Assembly (NCBI GenBank): GCA_025924315.1
Contig: JAICIO010000035.1
Coordinates: 1-51,942 of the forward strand
From: Phycisphaerae bacterium
GTDB lineage: Bacteria > Planctomycetota > Phycisphaerae > Tepidisphaerales > Tepidisphaeraceae
Reading direction: 5' to 3'
DNA length: 51,942 bases
Part shown: positions 24,774 to 32,311 of the stretch, in pieces
Position numbering within the stretch: position 1 is the first letter of the stretch
How the letters are laid out: every line of letters starts with the position of its first letter
Program-made: the position numbers and the translations under genes
The notes under the pieces: generated by a model
What the model saw: the letters and a program-made list of their open reading frames with translations, nothing else
Database searches by the model: none
What the model was told of the DNA's origin: nothing

Positions 24774-25760
24774 TCACGTCAGCTTCAAAAGCTTCTGCGC
24801 ATTCTTGTAGAGCAGCTTGCGCATGGCTTCCTTATTCGGCGCAAGGCGCTGAATCGCGGTGATCATGTTCGCCCCCGTGCAGCGAGGTGACACCCCCGCG
24901 ACGTCTTCGCAGTCGCTGCCGAAGAGCATCTGGTCCTGATGTCGCTCGATAAACCACCGCGCGTGATCCTCGTCGCGGATCAGTGCGTTCAGGCCCGACC
25001 CCGCGGACATGTCGGCGTGGAAGTTGGGATAGTCGCTGAGGTATTTGTCCGTCAGCCCACCGCGATCGACTTTCCCCTTCGGGTAATTCTGGATCACGTT
25101 CTGCGGGTTTTTATCGATGTTCGCCCACATCATCTGCGCGTGGCCGATGAAATGCGTCTTGGGAAACTTCTTCAGCATCTTTTCGAGGTTCGCGAAGCCT
25201 GTGTTGAACGTCTCGTACTGAAAGTGCATCAGGATCGGCACCTGATACTCGGCCGCGAGTTCGTAGAGCGATTGCATCTCAGGCGAATCGCACGGCACGT
25301 TGAACTTCGATTCGCCAATCCCGACGGCCCCGTTCTTCAGCCACTTTTCGATCGTATTTCGCGCACCGGGCAGATCCGGCACTTCGTTCGCCATGAAGTA
25401 GTAAACGTGCGGATGCGCCTGCGCGATCGGCACGCACGTGTCGATCGGCCCGGCGCCGGCGTACAAACCGTTCGCCTTCCCAAGCAAGGTCGATTGCGTG
25501 TTCACATTCGAACCCGACGGCAGCAACACCGTCTGCGTCACGCCCATGCGCTTCTGGTGATGCAGCAGCGCCGCGTTCGATCGGCCGTGGTAATTCGTGT
25601 GCTGGTGAATGTCGATGATCTGCTCATCCCACGTCGGTTTCGTTGTCGATTGTGAAGTTGCAGGCGCCTCCGCCGCTTGCGGCTTAGCGGATAAAACCAG
25701 GGTCGCAGCTCCCGCAACCGCCGCACCGAGCACCTGACGCCTCGTCATGCCTTCACCCAT
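24774..25760 (-). CDS. Exported amidohydrolase-family (TIM-barrel metal hydrolase) protein
   Basis: A 328-residue amidohydrolase-2-type protein. The N-terminus MTRRQVLGAAVAGAATLVLS looks like a twin-arginine signal (weak R-R-Q motif), so export in folded state is likely. The metal site starts with IIDIHQHTNYHGRS (H52-x-H54), and later blocks GIGESKFNVP, LMHFQYE, FIGHAQMMW and LFGSDCEDVAG supply the remaining ligands expected for the family. The substrate is unknown; relatives act as hydrolases or decarboxylases. The start could be ATG 25760 or, four codons later, ATG 25748, which gives the cleaner Tat leader. The gene is divergent from the second PVC cytochrome with 61 bases between starts. 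Confidence 0.85.
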   Translation of the reverse strand: MGEGMTRRQVLGAAVAGAATLVLSAKPQAAEAPATSQSTTKPTWDEQIIDIHQHTNYHGRSNAALLHHQKRMGVTQTVLLPSGSNVNTQSTLLGKANGLYAGAGPIDTCVPIAQAHPHVYYFMANEVPDLPGARNTIEKWLKNGAVGIGESKFNVPCDSPEMQSLYELAAEYQVPILMHFQYETFNTGFANLEKMLKKFPKTHFIGHAQMMWANIDKNPQNVIQNYPKGKVDRGGLTDKYLSDYPNFHADMSAGSGLNALIRDEDHARWFIERHQDQMLFGSDCEDVAGVSPRCTGANMITAIQRLAPNKEAMRKLLYKNAQKLLKLT

Positions 25761-25821
25761 CTGCCGTTTCCTTCCGTAAAGCCGCCGCTATATTCATCGA
25801 AACAAGCGAGAAACTCCAAAC

Positions 25822-28743
25822 ATGAATCGATTCATCGCGATCGCGTTGCTGATCCTTGTCGCGTCCTCTGCCCACGCCGCCGAGCCCGAAGTCAAAGCCG
25901 AAGACCTTCCGCGAACGAAGCCCGTCGAGCCGGCGGACGCGGTCAAGACCTTCAAAGTTCGTCCCGGTTTTCACATCGAGCTCGTCGCCGCCGAGCCGCT
26001 CGTCGTCGATCCGATCTGCATGAGCTTCGACGAGAACGGTCGCCTCTTCGTCGTCGAGATGATCGATTATTCCGAGCGTCGCGCCGAGAAGCTTTCGCGC
26101 ATCTGCATGCTCGAAGACACCGACGGCGACGGCAAGTTCGACAAGTCCACGATCTTCCTCGATCACCTTCCCTGGGCGACGGCGGTCATGTGCGTGAATG
26201 GCGGGGTGCTCGTCGGCGCGTGCCCCGACATTATTTTTGCGCGCGACACGAACGGCGACGGCAAGGCCGACGAGGTGAAGACGGTCTTCACCGGTTTCGG
26301 CAGCGACGAGAAATTGAATGTGCAGGGCTTGTTCAACAACTTCATCTGGGGCATGGACAATCGAATTCACGGTTGCTCGGGGCACGACGGTGGGAGCGTC
26401 GTGCGCGCAGAGCAGAATCGGGGGACGGCGCTCGACGTGAAGGACAAAGGCTTCGTGATCGATCCGCGCAACTGGACGATGACGACCGAAGCGGGCGGCG
26501 GGCAATATGGCTTGAGCTACGACCAATACGGCCAGCTCTTCACCTGTACCAACAGCAGTCACTGCGAAACGTTCATGTACGACGCGCGCTACGCGGCGCG
26601 AAATCCGAATGTCACGCTTCCTGATCCACGGATCAGCATCGCCGCGGACGGACCGGCCGCGGAGGTGTTTCGCATCAGCCCGGAAGAGCCGTGGCGCGTG
26701 ATCCGCACACGCTGGCGCATCGCGGGGCTTGTCGGCGGACCGGTGGAAGGCGGCGGACGATCCGCGGGATATTTCACCGGCGCCACCGGCATCACGATCT
26801 ACCGCGGAAACGCATTCCCACCCGAATACGTCGGCGACGCGTTCGTCGGCGACGCGGGGGGAAATCTCGTCCATCACAAGCGCATTAAACGCAACGGAAT
26901 CGACCTCGTCGCGGAGCGACCGGCCGACGAGCAGACGAGCGAGTTCTGCGCTTCGACCGACACATGGTTCCGCCCCGTCGATTTCGCCAACGCCCCGGAT
27001 GGGACGCTCTACATCGCCGACATGTACCGCGAGGTGATCGAGCATCCGTGGTCGATTCCGCCGAACATCAAGAAGTTCCTCGACCTCAACAGTGGCAATG
27101 ACCGCGGCCGGATTTATCGGCTCGTGCCTGATGGTTTCAAACAGCCCCCGTTGATGAACCTCAGCCGGGCAAACCTCTCCTCGCTTGTAGCACTGCTCGA
27201 ATCTCCCAACGGCTGGGATCGTGACACCGCCGCACGACTGCTCTTCGAAAGGCAGAACAAATCAGCGGTGCCGCTCTTGAAGTTTCTTTTCGAGACAGGG
27301 ACGCCGATCGGAAGGATTTATGCGCTTCACGCGCTCGATGGACTCGAATCGCTCGACGATGAGACGGTGATGAGTGCCCTCGGAGATCGCGATGAGCACG
27401 TCCGCGCCCACGCGATCAAGCTCGCGGAACGTTCAGAATCGCCCGCGATTCAAACCAAGCTGCTTTCGATGGCGAACGACGACTCGCAGATCGTTCGCTA
27501 TCAGCTCGCGTTCAGCCTCGGCGAGTTGAAAGACCCGAAGCGCATCGATGCGCTCGCGAGGGTCCTCCGTCGCGATATCGACAACACGTGGATTCAGTCG
27601 GCCGTCCTCAGCTCGCTCGCGAGCGGCGCCGGCCAGCTGTTCAGTTCGCTCTGGGCAGATAAGGAATTGCGAAGCAATTCGTTCAACGCGAAGCTTGCGG
27701 AGTTGATGGGTGTAAGCGGACGCGCCGAGGACCTCGATCGCTTTCAAACCGCATTTCGGACGGCTCCCGATGCCGCGACATCTTTCGCGATGGCAAATGC
27801 GTTTTCCGCGGGCGCAATGCGGGCGGGGAAACCCCTTCCGCAGGACATGGCCGTCGCACTGGAGTCGGCACAGGAATTTGCGACAGATACCCATGCCCCG
27901 CGTCCAGCGCGCGTCGAAGCGATTAAGTTGCTGCGATACGCGCCGCCGAAGCTTGCGTCTACGCCGCTCCTTACGGTTCTTCAGAACAAGGACCTCGAAT
28001 CTGTCCAGCTCGCGGCGATCGAGTCGCTTGATGCTGTCGCAGGAGACGAGACCGTCACGGCGCTCATCTCAGCGTGGCCGAAGCTTTCGCCGCGCGTGCG
28101 AATCGCGACCGCGGATATCCTTGTGAAGCGGCCGGAACGTGCGGCGGTGTTGTTGAATGGCATTAAATCAAAGACGGTCGCGCAGACGGATTTGAGCGTC
28201 GCACAGGTCGCTCGATTGCTGAATAGTTCGGACCCAAAGGTCAAAGCACTGGCCGCGGAAGTTCTCGTCGCCCCCGCGGCGCAGCGCGAGGCGGCGATCG
28301 AGGCGATGAAAGCCGCCCTTTCGCTCAAGGGCGATCTCACGCGCGGGCATGCGATCTATGCGGCCCGATGCATCTCGTGCCACCGGGCGGGGAACGAAGG
28401 CCACGCCGTCGGCCCGGATCTCGTCACCGTTCGCAACGGCGGGCCGGAGAAGATTCTCACGAACATTCTCGATCCCAACCGCGAGGTCGCGCCCAATTAC
28501 ATCGCCTACATGGTCGACACGAAGGACGGCGAAAATGTTCTCGGCATTGTGACGAGCGATACCCCGGCCAGCATCACGCTGCGCGAGGCGTACGGGAAAG
28601 AGACATCGATTCCGCGAGATAAGATCAAGAAGATCTCGAGCCAGCGGAAATCGCTGATGCCGGAGGGCCTCGAAGTGGGCCTCAAACCTCAGGACTTCGC
28701 GGATCTGCTCGAATTTGTGCAGCATTTCCCAACCGGGAAGTAA
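25822..28743 (+). CDS. PVC-type CxxCH heme protein with dehydrogenase-like propeller and HEAT repeats (2)
   Basis: A 973-residue exported relative of the protein at 22035-24629. Signal peptide MNRFIAIALLILVASSAHA is followed by the propeller domain (FHIELVAAEPLVVDPICMSF, LFVVEMIDYSERR, DTDGDGKFDKSTIF, FANAPDGTLYIADMYREVIE). A longer HEAT-repeat region lies at about 460-830. The C-terminal heme domain has C850-ISC-H854 and the EGHAVGPDLVTVRNGGPEKI block. It differs from the first copy by the C-terminal extension PNYIAYMVDTKDGENVLGIV, which is usual in the classical members. It probably oxidises a periplasmic substrate and passes electrons to a respiratory chain; the substrate is not known. Confidence 0.92.
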   Translation: MNRFIAIALLILVASSAHAAEPEVKAEDLPRTKPVEPADAVKTFKVRPGFHIELVAAEPLVVDPICMSFDENGRLFVVEMIDYSERRAEKLSRICMLEDTDGDGKFDKSTIFLDHLPWATAVMCVNGGVLVGACPDIIFARDTNGDGKADEVKTVFTGFGSDEKLNVQGLFNNFIWGMDNRIHGCSGHDGGSVVRAEQNRGTALDVKDKGFVIDPRNWTMTTEAGGGQYGLSYDQYGQLFTCTNSSHCETFMYDARYAARNPNVTLPDPRISIAADGPAAEVFRISPEEPWRVIRTRWRIAGLVGGPVEGGGRSAGYFTGATGITIYRGNAFPPEYVGDAFVGDAGGNLVHHKRIKRNGIDLVAERPADEQTSEFCASTDTWFRPVDFANAPDGTLYIADMYREVIEHPWSIPPNIKKFLDLNSGNDRGRIYRLVPDGFKQPPLMNLSRANLSSLVALLESPNGWDRDTAARLLFERQNKSAVPLLKFLFETGTPIGRIYALHALDGLESLDDETVMSALGDRDEHVRAHAIKLAERSESPAIQTKLLSMANDDSQIVRYQLAFSLGELKDPKRIDALARVLRRDIDNTWIQSAVLSSLASGAGQLFSSLWADKELRSNSFNAKLAELMGVSGRAEDLDRFQTAFRTAPDAATSFAMANAFSAGAMRAGKPLPQDMAVALESAQEFATDTHAPRPARVEAIKLLRYAPPKLASTPLLTVLQNKDLESVQLAAIESLDAVAGDETVTALISAWPKLSPRVRIATADILVKRPERAAVLLNGIKSKTVAQTDLSVAQVARLLNSSDPKVKALAAEVLVAPAAQREAAIEAMKAALSLKGDLTRGHAIYAARCISCHRAGNEGHAVGPDLVTVRNGGPEKILTNILDPNREVAPNYIAYMVDTKDGENVLGIVTSDTPASITLREAYGKETSIPRDKIKKISSQRKSLMPEGLEVGLKPQDFADLLEFVQHFPTGK

Positions 28744-28771
28744 GATCGGTGTCGTACGTTACGTGGAAACG

Positions 28772-28856
28772 AACCCGCGGAGCTGCGCTCCGCCGCTAAA
28801 TAATGAAGACGAGCGCTCGTTTCTCTAGTTAGCGGCGGAGCGCAGCTCCGCGGGTT
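28772..28856. repeat. Palindromic element, family J copy 1 (intergenic)
   Basis: Perfect 26-base arms beginning AACCCGCGGAGCTGCGCTCC around a 33-base loop (85 bases in all). It lies between the cytochrome gene and the downstream hypothetical secreted gene. The second copy is at 44521-44604, inside a coding sequence. Confidence 0.95.
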
Positions 28857-28881
28857 GCTTCATTCCAAACCGAGGTGCGCG

Positions 28882-29517
28882 ATGAAAAAAGCGGCAGGTG
28901 TTTTGGCGGGCGTCGTGGTCATCGGTCTGCTTTGCATCCGCTCGCACGGCCAAAACGAGCCGGCGCAATCGAGCGACATGCCGATCGTCGTGACGAATAT
29001 TCCGAAGCCGACGACGAAGCTCGAAGCGATCGCCGCGGCGAAAGGCGCGCTTCTGGTGAAGGGCTACACCGACATCGCTACGCTGCAAGGCGAGGACGGA
29101 TCGACCTTGCGCGTGACGGCGGTCGAGATCGCGGACGAGTCGCGCGGCACGCGGCAAACCGGCGTCGCGATGCAGGTAACGACGCTGAACCGCGGACGCG
29201 GCGCGACATCCATGGTCGATTCGGAAGACCTCAAGTCGCTGCTCGATTCAATCGATTCGATCGCAAAGACCGACCACGCGGTGACGCGCATGGGCGATTT
29301 CGAATCGAGTTATCGCACCAAGGGCGATCTGGAAATCGACAATCTGCGTACGGGCAACGGCCGCGTGGTGACGATCAGCGCCACGCAGATTCTTTCGCCG
29401 TCGGGATTGGTGGTTTACGGAACGGCGCCATTTCGGGTGTCGCGTTTGGCGGACATCCGCCAGGCGATCGTTTCGGCGCAGGACGCGCTCGATCAATCGA
29501 AGGCGGAAGAGAAGTGA
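28882..29517 (+). CDS. Hypothetical secreted protein, 211 residues
   Basis: MKKAAGVLAGVVVIGLLCIRSHG is a signal peptide, followed by a short linker and a mixed alpha/beta domain. Visible segments include KLEAIAAAKGALLVKGYTDI, STLRVTAVEIADESRG, a long middle helix SEDLKSLLDSIDSIAKTDHA and a final helix RLADIRQAIVSAQDAL. I recognise no family. ATG 28882 has GAGG ten bases upstream and begins right after repeat J1, so its leader may be supplied by the repeat's flank. It is followed by repeat K. Confidence 0.78.
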   Translation: MKKAAGVLAGVVVIGLLCIRSHGQNEPAQSSDMPIVVTNIPKPTTKLEAIAAAKGALLVKGYTDIATLQGEDGSTLRVTAVEIADESRGTRQTGVAMQVTTLNRGRGATSMVDSEDLKSLLDSIDSIAKTDHAVTRMGDFESSYRTKGDLEIDNLRTGNGRVVTISATQILSPSGLVVYGTAPFRVSRLADIRQAIVSAQDALDQSKAEEK

Positions 29518-29527
29518 TCTAGGAAAT

Positions 29528-29629
29528 GGTGGCACCGACATTCCTGTCGGTGATCGGACGCCGTAATCGGCGGCCGATATGCGTCGATGATTACATCGAC
29601 GCATCACAGACAAGAATGTCTGTGCCACC
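29528..29629. repeat. Inverted repeat family K (GGTGGCACAGACATTC)
   Basis: Outer arms GGTGGCACCGACATTCCTGT and the complement of GGTGGCACAGACATTCTTGT, with smaller palindromes in the loop (GCGTCGATG-ATTA-CATCGACGC). It lies between the convergent hypothetical genes at 28882-29517 and 29665-30738. Confidence 0.85.
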
Positions 29630-29664
29630 GAAGCAGCTCAAGCATGAAGCGGACGTAATCGCCA

Positions 29665-30738
29665 TCACTCGCGTTTCGCGTCTTCGATCGCTTTGAGATA
29701 GGCCGGCGGAAGGTTTTGCAGGTTCCACCACCGCACTTTCTGGGTGTAAATCCAGACGTATTCGTCCGAATGTCGTAATGCGCTTCGGAGACTGTTTTCG
29801 AAAACCTCCGGCGGAAAATAGTTCTTCGAAACGTCTTTCGTGTTCCATCCGAGCTTCTGCCAGTCACGATCGAGCCATAGACCGAACCCGCTCGAGAGAA
29901 AATGAGCGTACTTGTCGGGATTCGCGACGAGCGGCAGTGCGCCCTTCCGCATCATTTTGACTCCGTCATCAAATTCGCTGTCCTGTTTCCAGCCGTAGGA
30001 AATCTCGAACCCGTCGATGATTTTCGTTTTGTCATTGGCGACGTCGAGCATGCCGTCGAGGAACGCAGGGAGCAATCCGTAATGGATCTGTGGAAGCTTT
30101 GATGCATCCTTCGCACCCTCCACGAGCGGCAGTGAATAGCCGTAGGTGAGGAAGACCTTGATGTTCGGAAACTCCGTTTGCAGCGCCGTCATGAACTCCC
30201 GTCCGCGGGTGCGTACCTGGGCGGCGTAGGCATCGAACGACTTCGTTTTCGCGTCGCGCTGCGATGCGTAGGTCCAGAGTTGGGCGGAGTACATTTCGGT
30301 ATCGAAGAGGATACCGGCGCAATTGCCCTCACGGGCGACTTTCGCGGCGAGGCGCGCGTTGTTTACGACAGCGGAGAAAACGTCAAACCAGTCAACGTCG
30401 CCCGGCTGAACGTTGAGGCGCAGGAAATTGTCGGTGAGACGATCGGAGTGCGTGTGCTTCAGATCATCGATCGCGGGGGCGAGTTGCGCTTCGGTGAGTT
30501 TTTCGCGGCCCCATGCTTCGCTCATCAAGCTGCCGATCCGGCCGTCGGACTTGCGGTACATCACGCGAAACACGCAGCCGTCGAACGGACGTTTCTCCAT
30601 CTCGGCGATGTGCTGCCGCATGAATGCGGTGTCGGGCATATCCCAGCCGAATTCGATCACCTTCTTGTTCGACGGACGAGTTTGCGCGAGCACCGGCAGG
30701 CAGAGCACGACAATCGCGAGCGACCAACAGAAATGCAT
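29665..30738 (-). CDS. Secreted hypothetical protein, possible TIM-barrel glycoside-hydrolase-like
   Basis: A 357-residue protein with a short signal peptide (MHFCWSLAIVVLCLPVLA). The sequence alternates strands and helices as in a beta/alpha barrel, with conserved-looking acid motifs NCAGILFDTEMYSAQLW, KIIDGFEISYGWK and DEYVWIYTQKVRWWN. These suggest a carbohydrate-active enzyme; the acidic residues in DTEMY and GFEIS could be catalytic, but no known family could be assigned. It is divergent from the next gene with 37 bases between starts. Confidence 0.68.
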   Translation of the reverse strand: MHFCWSLAIVVLCLPVLAQTRPSNKKVIEFGWDMPDTAFMRQHIAEMEKRPFDGCVFRVMYRKSDGRIGSLMSEAWGREKLTEAQLAPAIDDLKHTHSDRLTDNFLRLNVQPGDVDWFDVFSAVVNNARLAAKVAREGNCAGILFDTEMYSAQLWTYASQRDAKTKSFDAYAAQVRTRGREFMTALQTEFPNIKVFLTYGYSLPLVEGAKDASKLPQIHYGLLPAFLDGMLDVANDKTKIIDGFEISYGWKQDSEFDDGVKMMRKGALPLVANPDKYAHFLSSGFGLWLDRDWQKLGWNTKDVSKNYFPPEVFENSLRSALRHSDEYVWIYTQKVRWWNLQNLPPAYLKAIEDAKRE

Positions 30739-30775
30739 TGGGGCAGTATAACGACGGGGCTAGAATAGGTTCATC

Positions 30776-31579
30776 ATGAAGCGACGATCTCTACTCGTTT
30801 TACTGCTTCTGGCGAGCGTCGCGGCGGCACGAGCCGGTGACGGCGCCAGCGCGACGAAGCCGGCGAAGCTGCCGAAAGCGACCAGCCGCTACAACGTCGG
30901 AAATCTGCCGGGACGTTATCGCGATGCGAAGGGGCAGCTGCGGCATTTCGCGCTGAAGCATACGACGCCGCTCTACGACGGCAGCGGGCGCGAAATCGGC
31001 ACGCTGACCGAGCCGGTGCTGCTGAACATCGGCGTGGCGAAAGATATGGACGTGAGCGGCAGTGGTCGAACAGAAAGCCTCGCGTGGGCGTGGGCGACGA
31101 AGGCGGGGTCGGGGTGGGTGGCGCGCAGCGCGCTCGTCGATCCGCCGAAACCGGATGCCGATCCGGCGCGCGATCCGAAACAGCCGAAGGAATCGAAAGA
31201 GGCGATGACGATCGACTGCGCCGCGGGTCGGGAAAAGCTAAAAGGCCTGCGTCACGTGGGCTCGTCCGGCGAGATCCCCGAAGGCAGCGGAAATATGGGC
31301 GAGCACTACGCCGGGCGAAATCCGGGGGACAAGGATTATGTCTATCTGCTGCTCGCCTGCCCGAACGTGATACGCGGCGGCGTTGCGAAGGATTCGATTC
31401 CGAACGGCGAGAAGTTTATCGAGGGGCTCGATGAGAACGGTCAGCCGATCACGGAAACAATGACGATGTACAAGGGCGGGGATTTGAATCAGCCGGTGAA
31501 AGTGACGTTTCTCTACGGTCGCACCGCGACGAGCAACGGCTGGGGATGGCTTGCGCGCGCGAACGTCCGCGAGCGGTAA
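30776..31579 (+). CDS. Hypothetical secreted protein with SH3-like repeats
   Basis: A 267-residue exported protein: signal peptide MKRRSLLVLLLLASVAAARA, then two similar beta-rich modules ending in GSGWVARSALV and GWGWLARANV, as in small SH3-like domains. A Pro/Asp/Lys-rich linker (PPKPDADPARDPKQPKESKE) separates them. The second module begins with REKLKGLRHVGSSGEIPEGS. I do not recognise a family; such modules often bind peptidoglycan or carbohydrates, which is only a possibility here. It is followed by repeat L. Confidence 0.65.
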   Translation: MKRRSLLVLLLLASVAAARAGDGASATKPAKLPKATSRYNVGNLPGRYRDAKGQLRHFALKHTTPLYDGSGREIGTLTEPVLLNIGVAKDMDVSGSGRTESLAWAWATKAGSGWVARSALVDPPKPDADPARDPKQPKESKEAMTIDCAAGREKLKGLRHVGSSGEIPEGSGNMGEHYAGRNPGDKDYVYLLLACPNVIRGGVAKDSIPNGEKFIEGLDENGQPITETMTMYKGGDLNQPVKVTFLYGRTATSNGWGWLARANVRER

Positions 31580-31592
31580 TGCAGCCACGCCT

Positions 31593-31656
31593 GTAGGGGC
31601 GACGCTTGCGTCGCCCTTTCGTCCAACCCGAGGGCGAACGCAAGCGTCGCCCCTAC
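31593..31656. repeat. Inverted repeat family L (GTAGGGGCGACGCTTGCGTC)
   Basis: Nearly perfect arms with one extra base on one side, enclosing a short loop. It lies between convergent genes. Its last bases supply the TAG stop codon of the carbonic-anhydrase-like gene. Confidence 0.92.
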
Positions 31657-32135
31657 GTCACGCTGTGAAACGATAATCGGTCGTTTCTTCGCATCGCTAA
31701 ATACATTTGCACGTTCATTCGCGGGAAGCGTTCGAGGACGCCGACCGCGGCGTGGTGCAGGTCTTCGACCTGAGCCGGGATGCATTCATCGGGGGTGAGT
31801 TTCAACCGCTCGGCGTAGTGGGCACATCCGTAGTGCGAGACGAGCACGATCTTCTGCAATTGATGCACGCGGACGAGCATCGACAGCTGCCGCCACGGTT
31901 CGTGCGCGTCGTAATTCGATTCGACGAGGCAGGCCGGGCCGCCGGGCACGGCGAAGCGATCGTATCTCGGGATGTGCAGGTGGTTGTGACAGAAGTCGTC
32001 GAAAGCGTCGCCCCACCGGCCGTCGCTGCAATACATCGCGAGCGCGCCGATGCGGTCGGGGTTCCATCGCTCGAATGAAACGAAACGCTGCGGGAACTGA
32101 TGCGCGGGGGGAGTGAGAACGCTCGATCCAGTCAT
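31653..32135 (-). CDS. Beta-carbonic-anhydrase-like protein
   Basis: A 160-residue protein carrying the beta-carbonic-anhydrase metal-site motifs. CxDxR is YCSDGRW (C36, D38, R40) and HxxC is SHYGCAHY (H101, C104), giving the expected Cys-Asp-His-Cys set. PGGPACL between them fits the active-site region. It is shorter than typical beta-class enzymes (about 200 residues), and the C-terminus ends early in repeat L, where the stop codon lies. Hydration of CO2 is the family's reaction; activity here is unproven because some such homologues are not anhydrases. GGAGG lies 4 bases before the ATG. Confidence 0.7.
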   Translation of the reverse strand: MTGSSVLTPPAHQFPQRFVSFERWNPDRIGALAMYCSDGRWGDAFDDFCHNHLHIPRYDRFAVPGGPACLVESNYDAHEPWRQLSMLVRVHQLQKIVLVSHYGCAHYAERLKLTPDECIPAQVEDLHHAAVGVLERFPRMNVQMYLAMRRNDRLSFHSVT

Positions 32136-32250
32136 GGCGCCTCCGGGTCTGAGAGCGGCGCGTCACACGATCGGACGAACTGGTTTTACCGAAGTGCATC
32201 CCGTGTGCGGAGTATAAAGCCGAGCGAAAGATCGAATCAGATTTCCACAC

Positions 32251-32283
32251 AAAAAAACCGGGCAGCGTTTGAACGCTGCCCGG
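32251..32283 (-). terminator. Rho-independent terminator of the exopolysaccharide unit
   Basis: A 12-base-pair stem (CCGGGCAGCGTT/AACGCTGCCCGG) with a two-base nominal loop is followed on the minus strand by seven T's. It lies 28 bases past the kinase stop codon. This is the clearest terminator in the window. Confidence 0.9.
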
Positions 32284-32311
32284 TCGTTGGTTTCGTTTCG
32301 ATGGATGCCCG

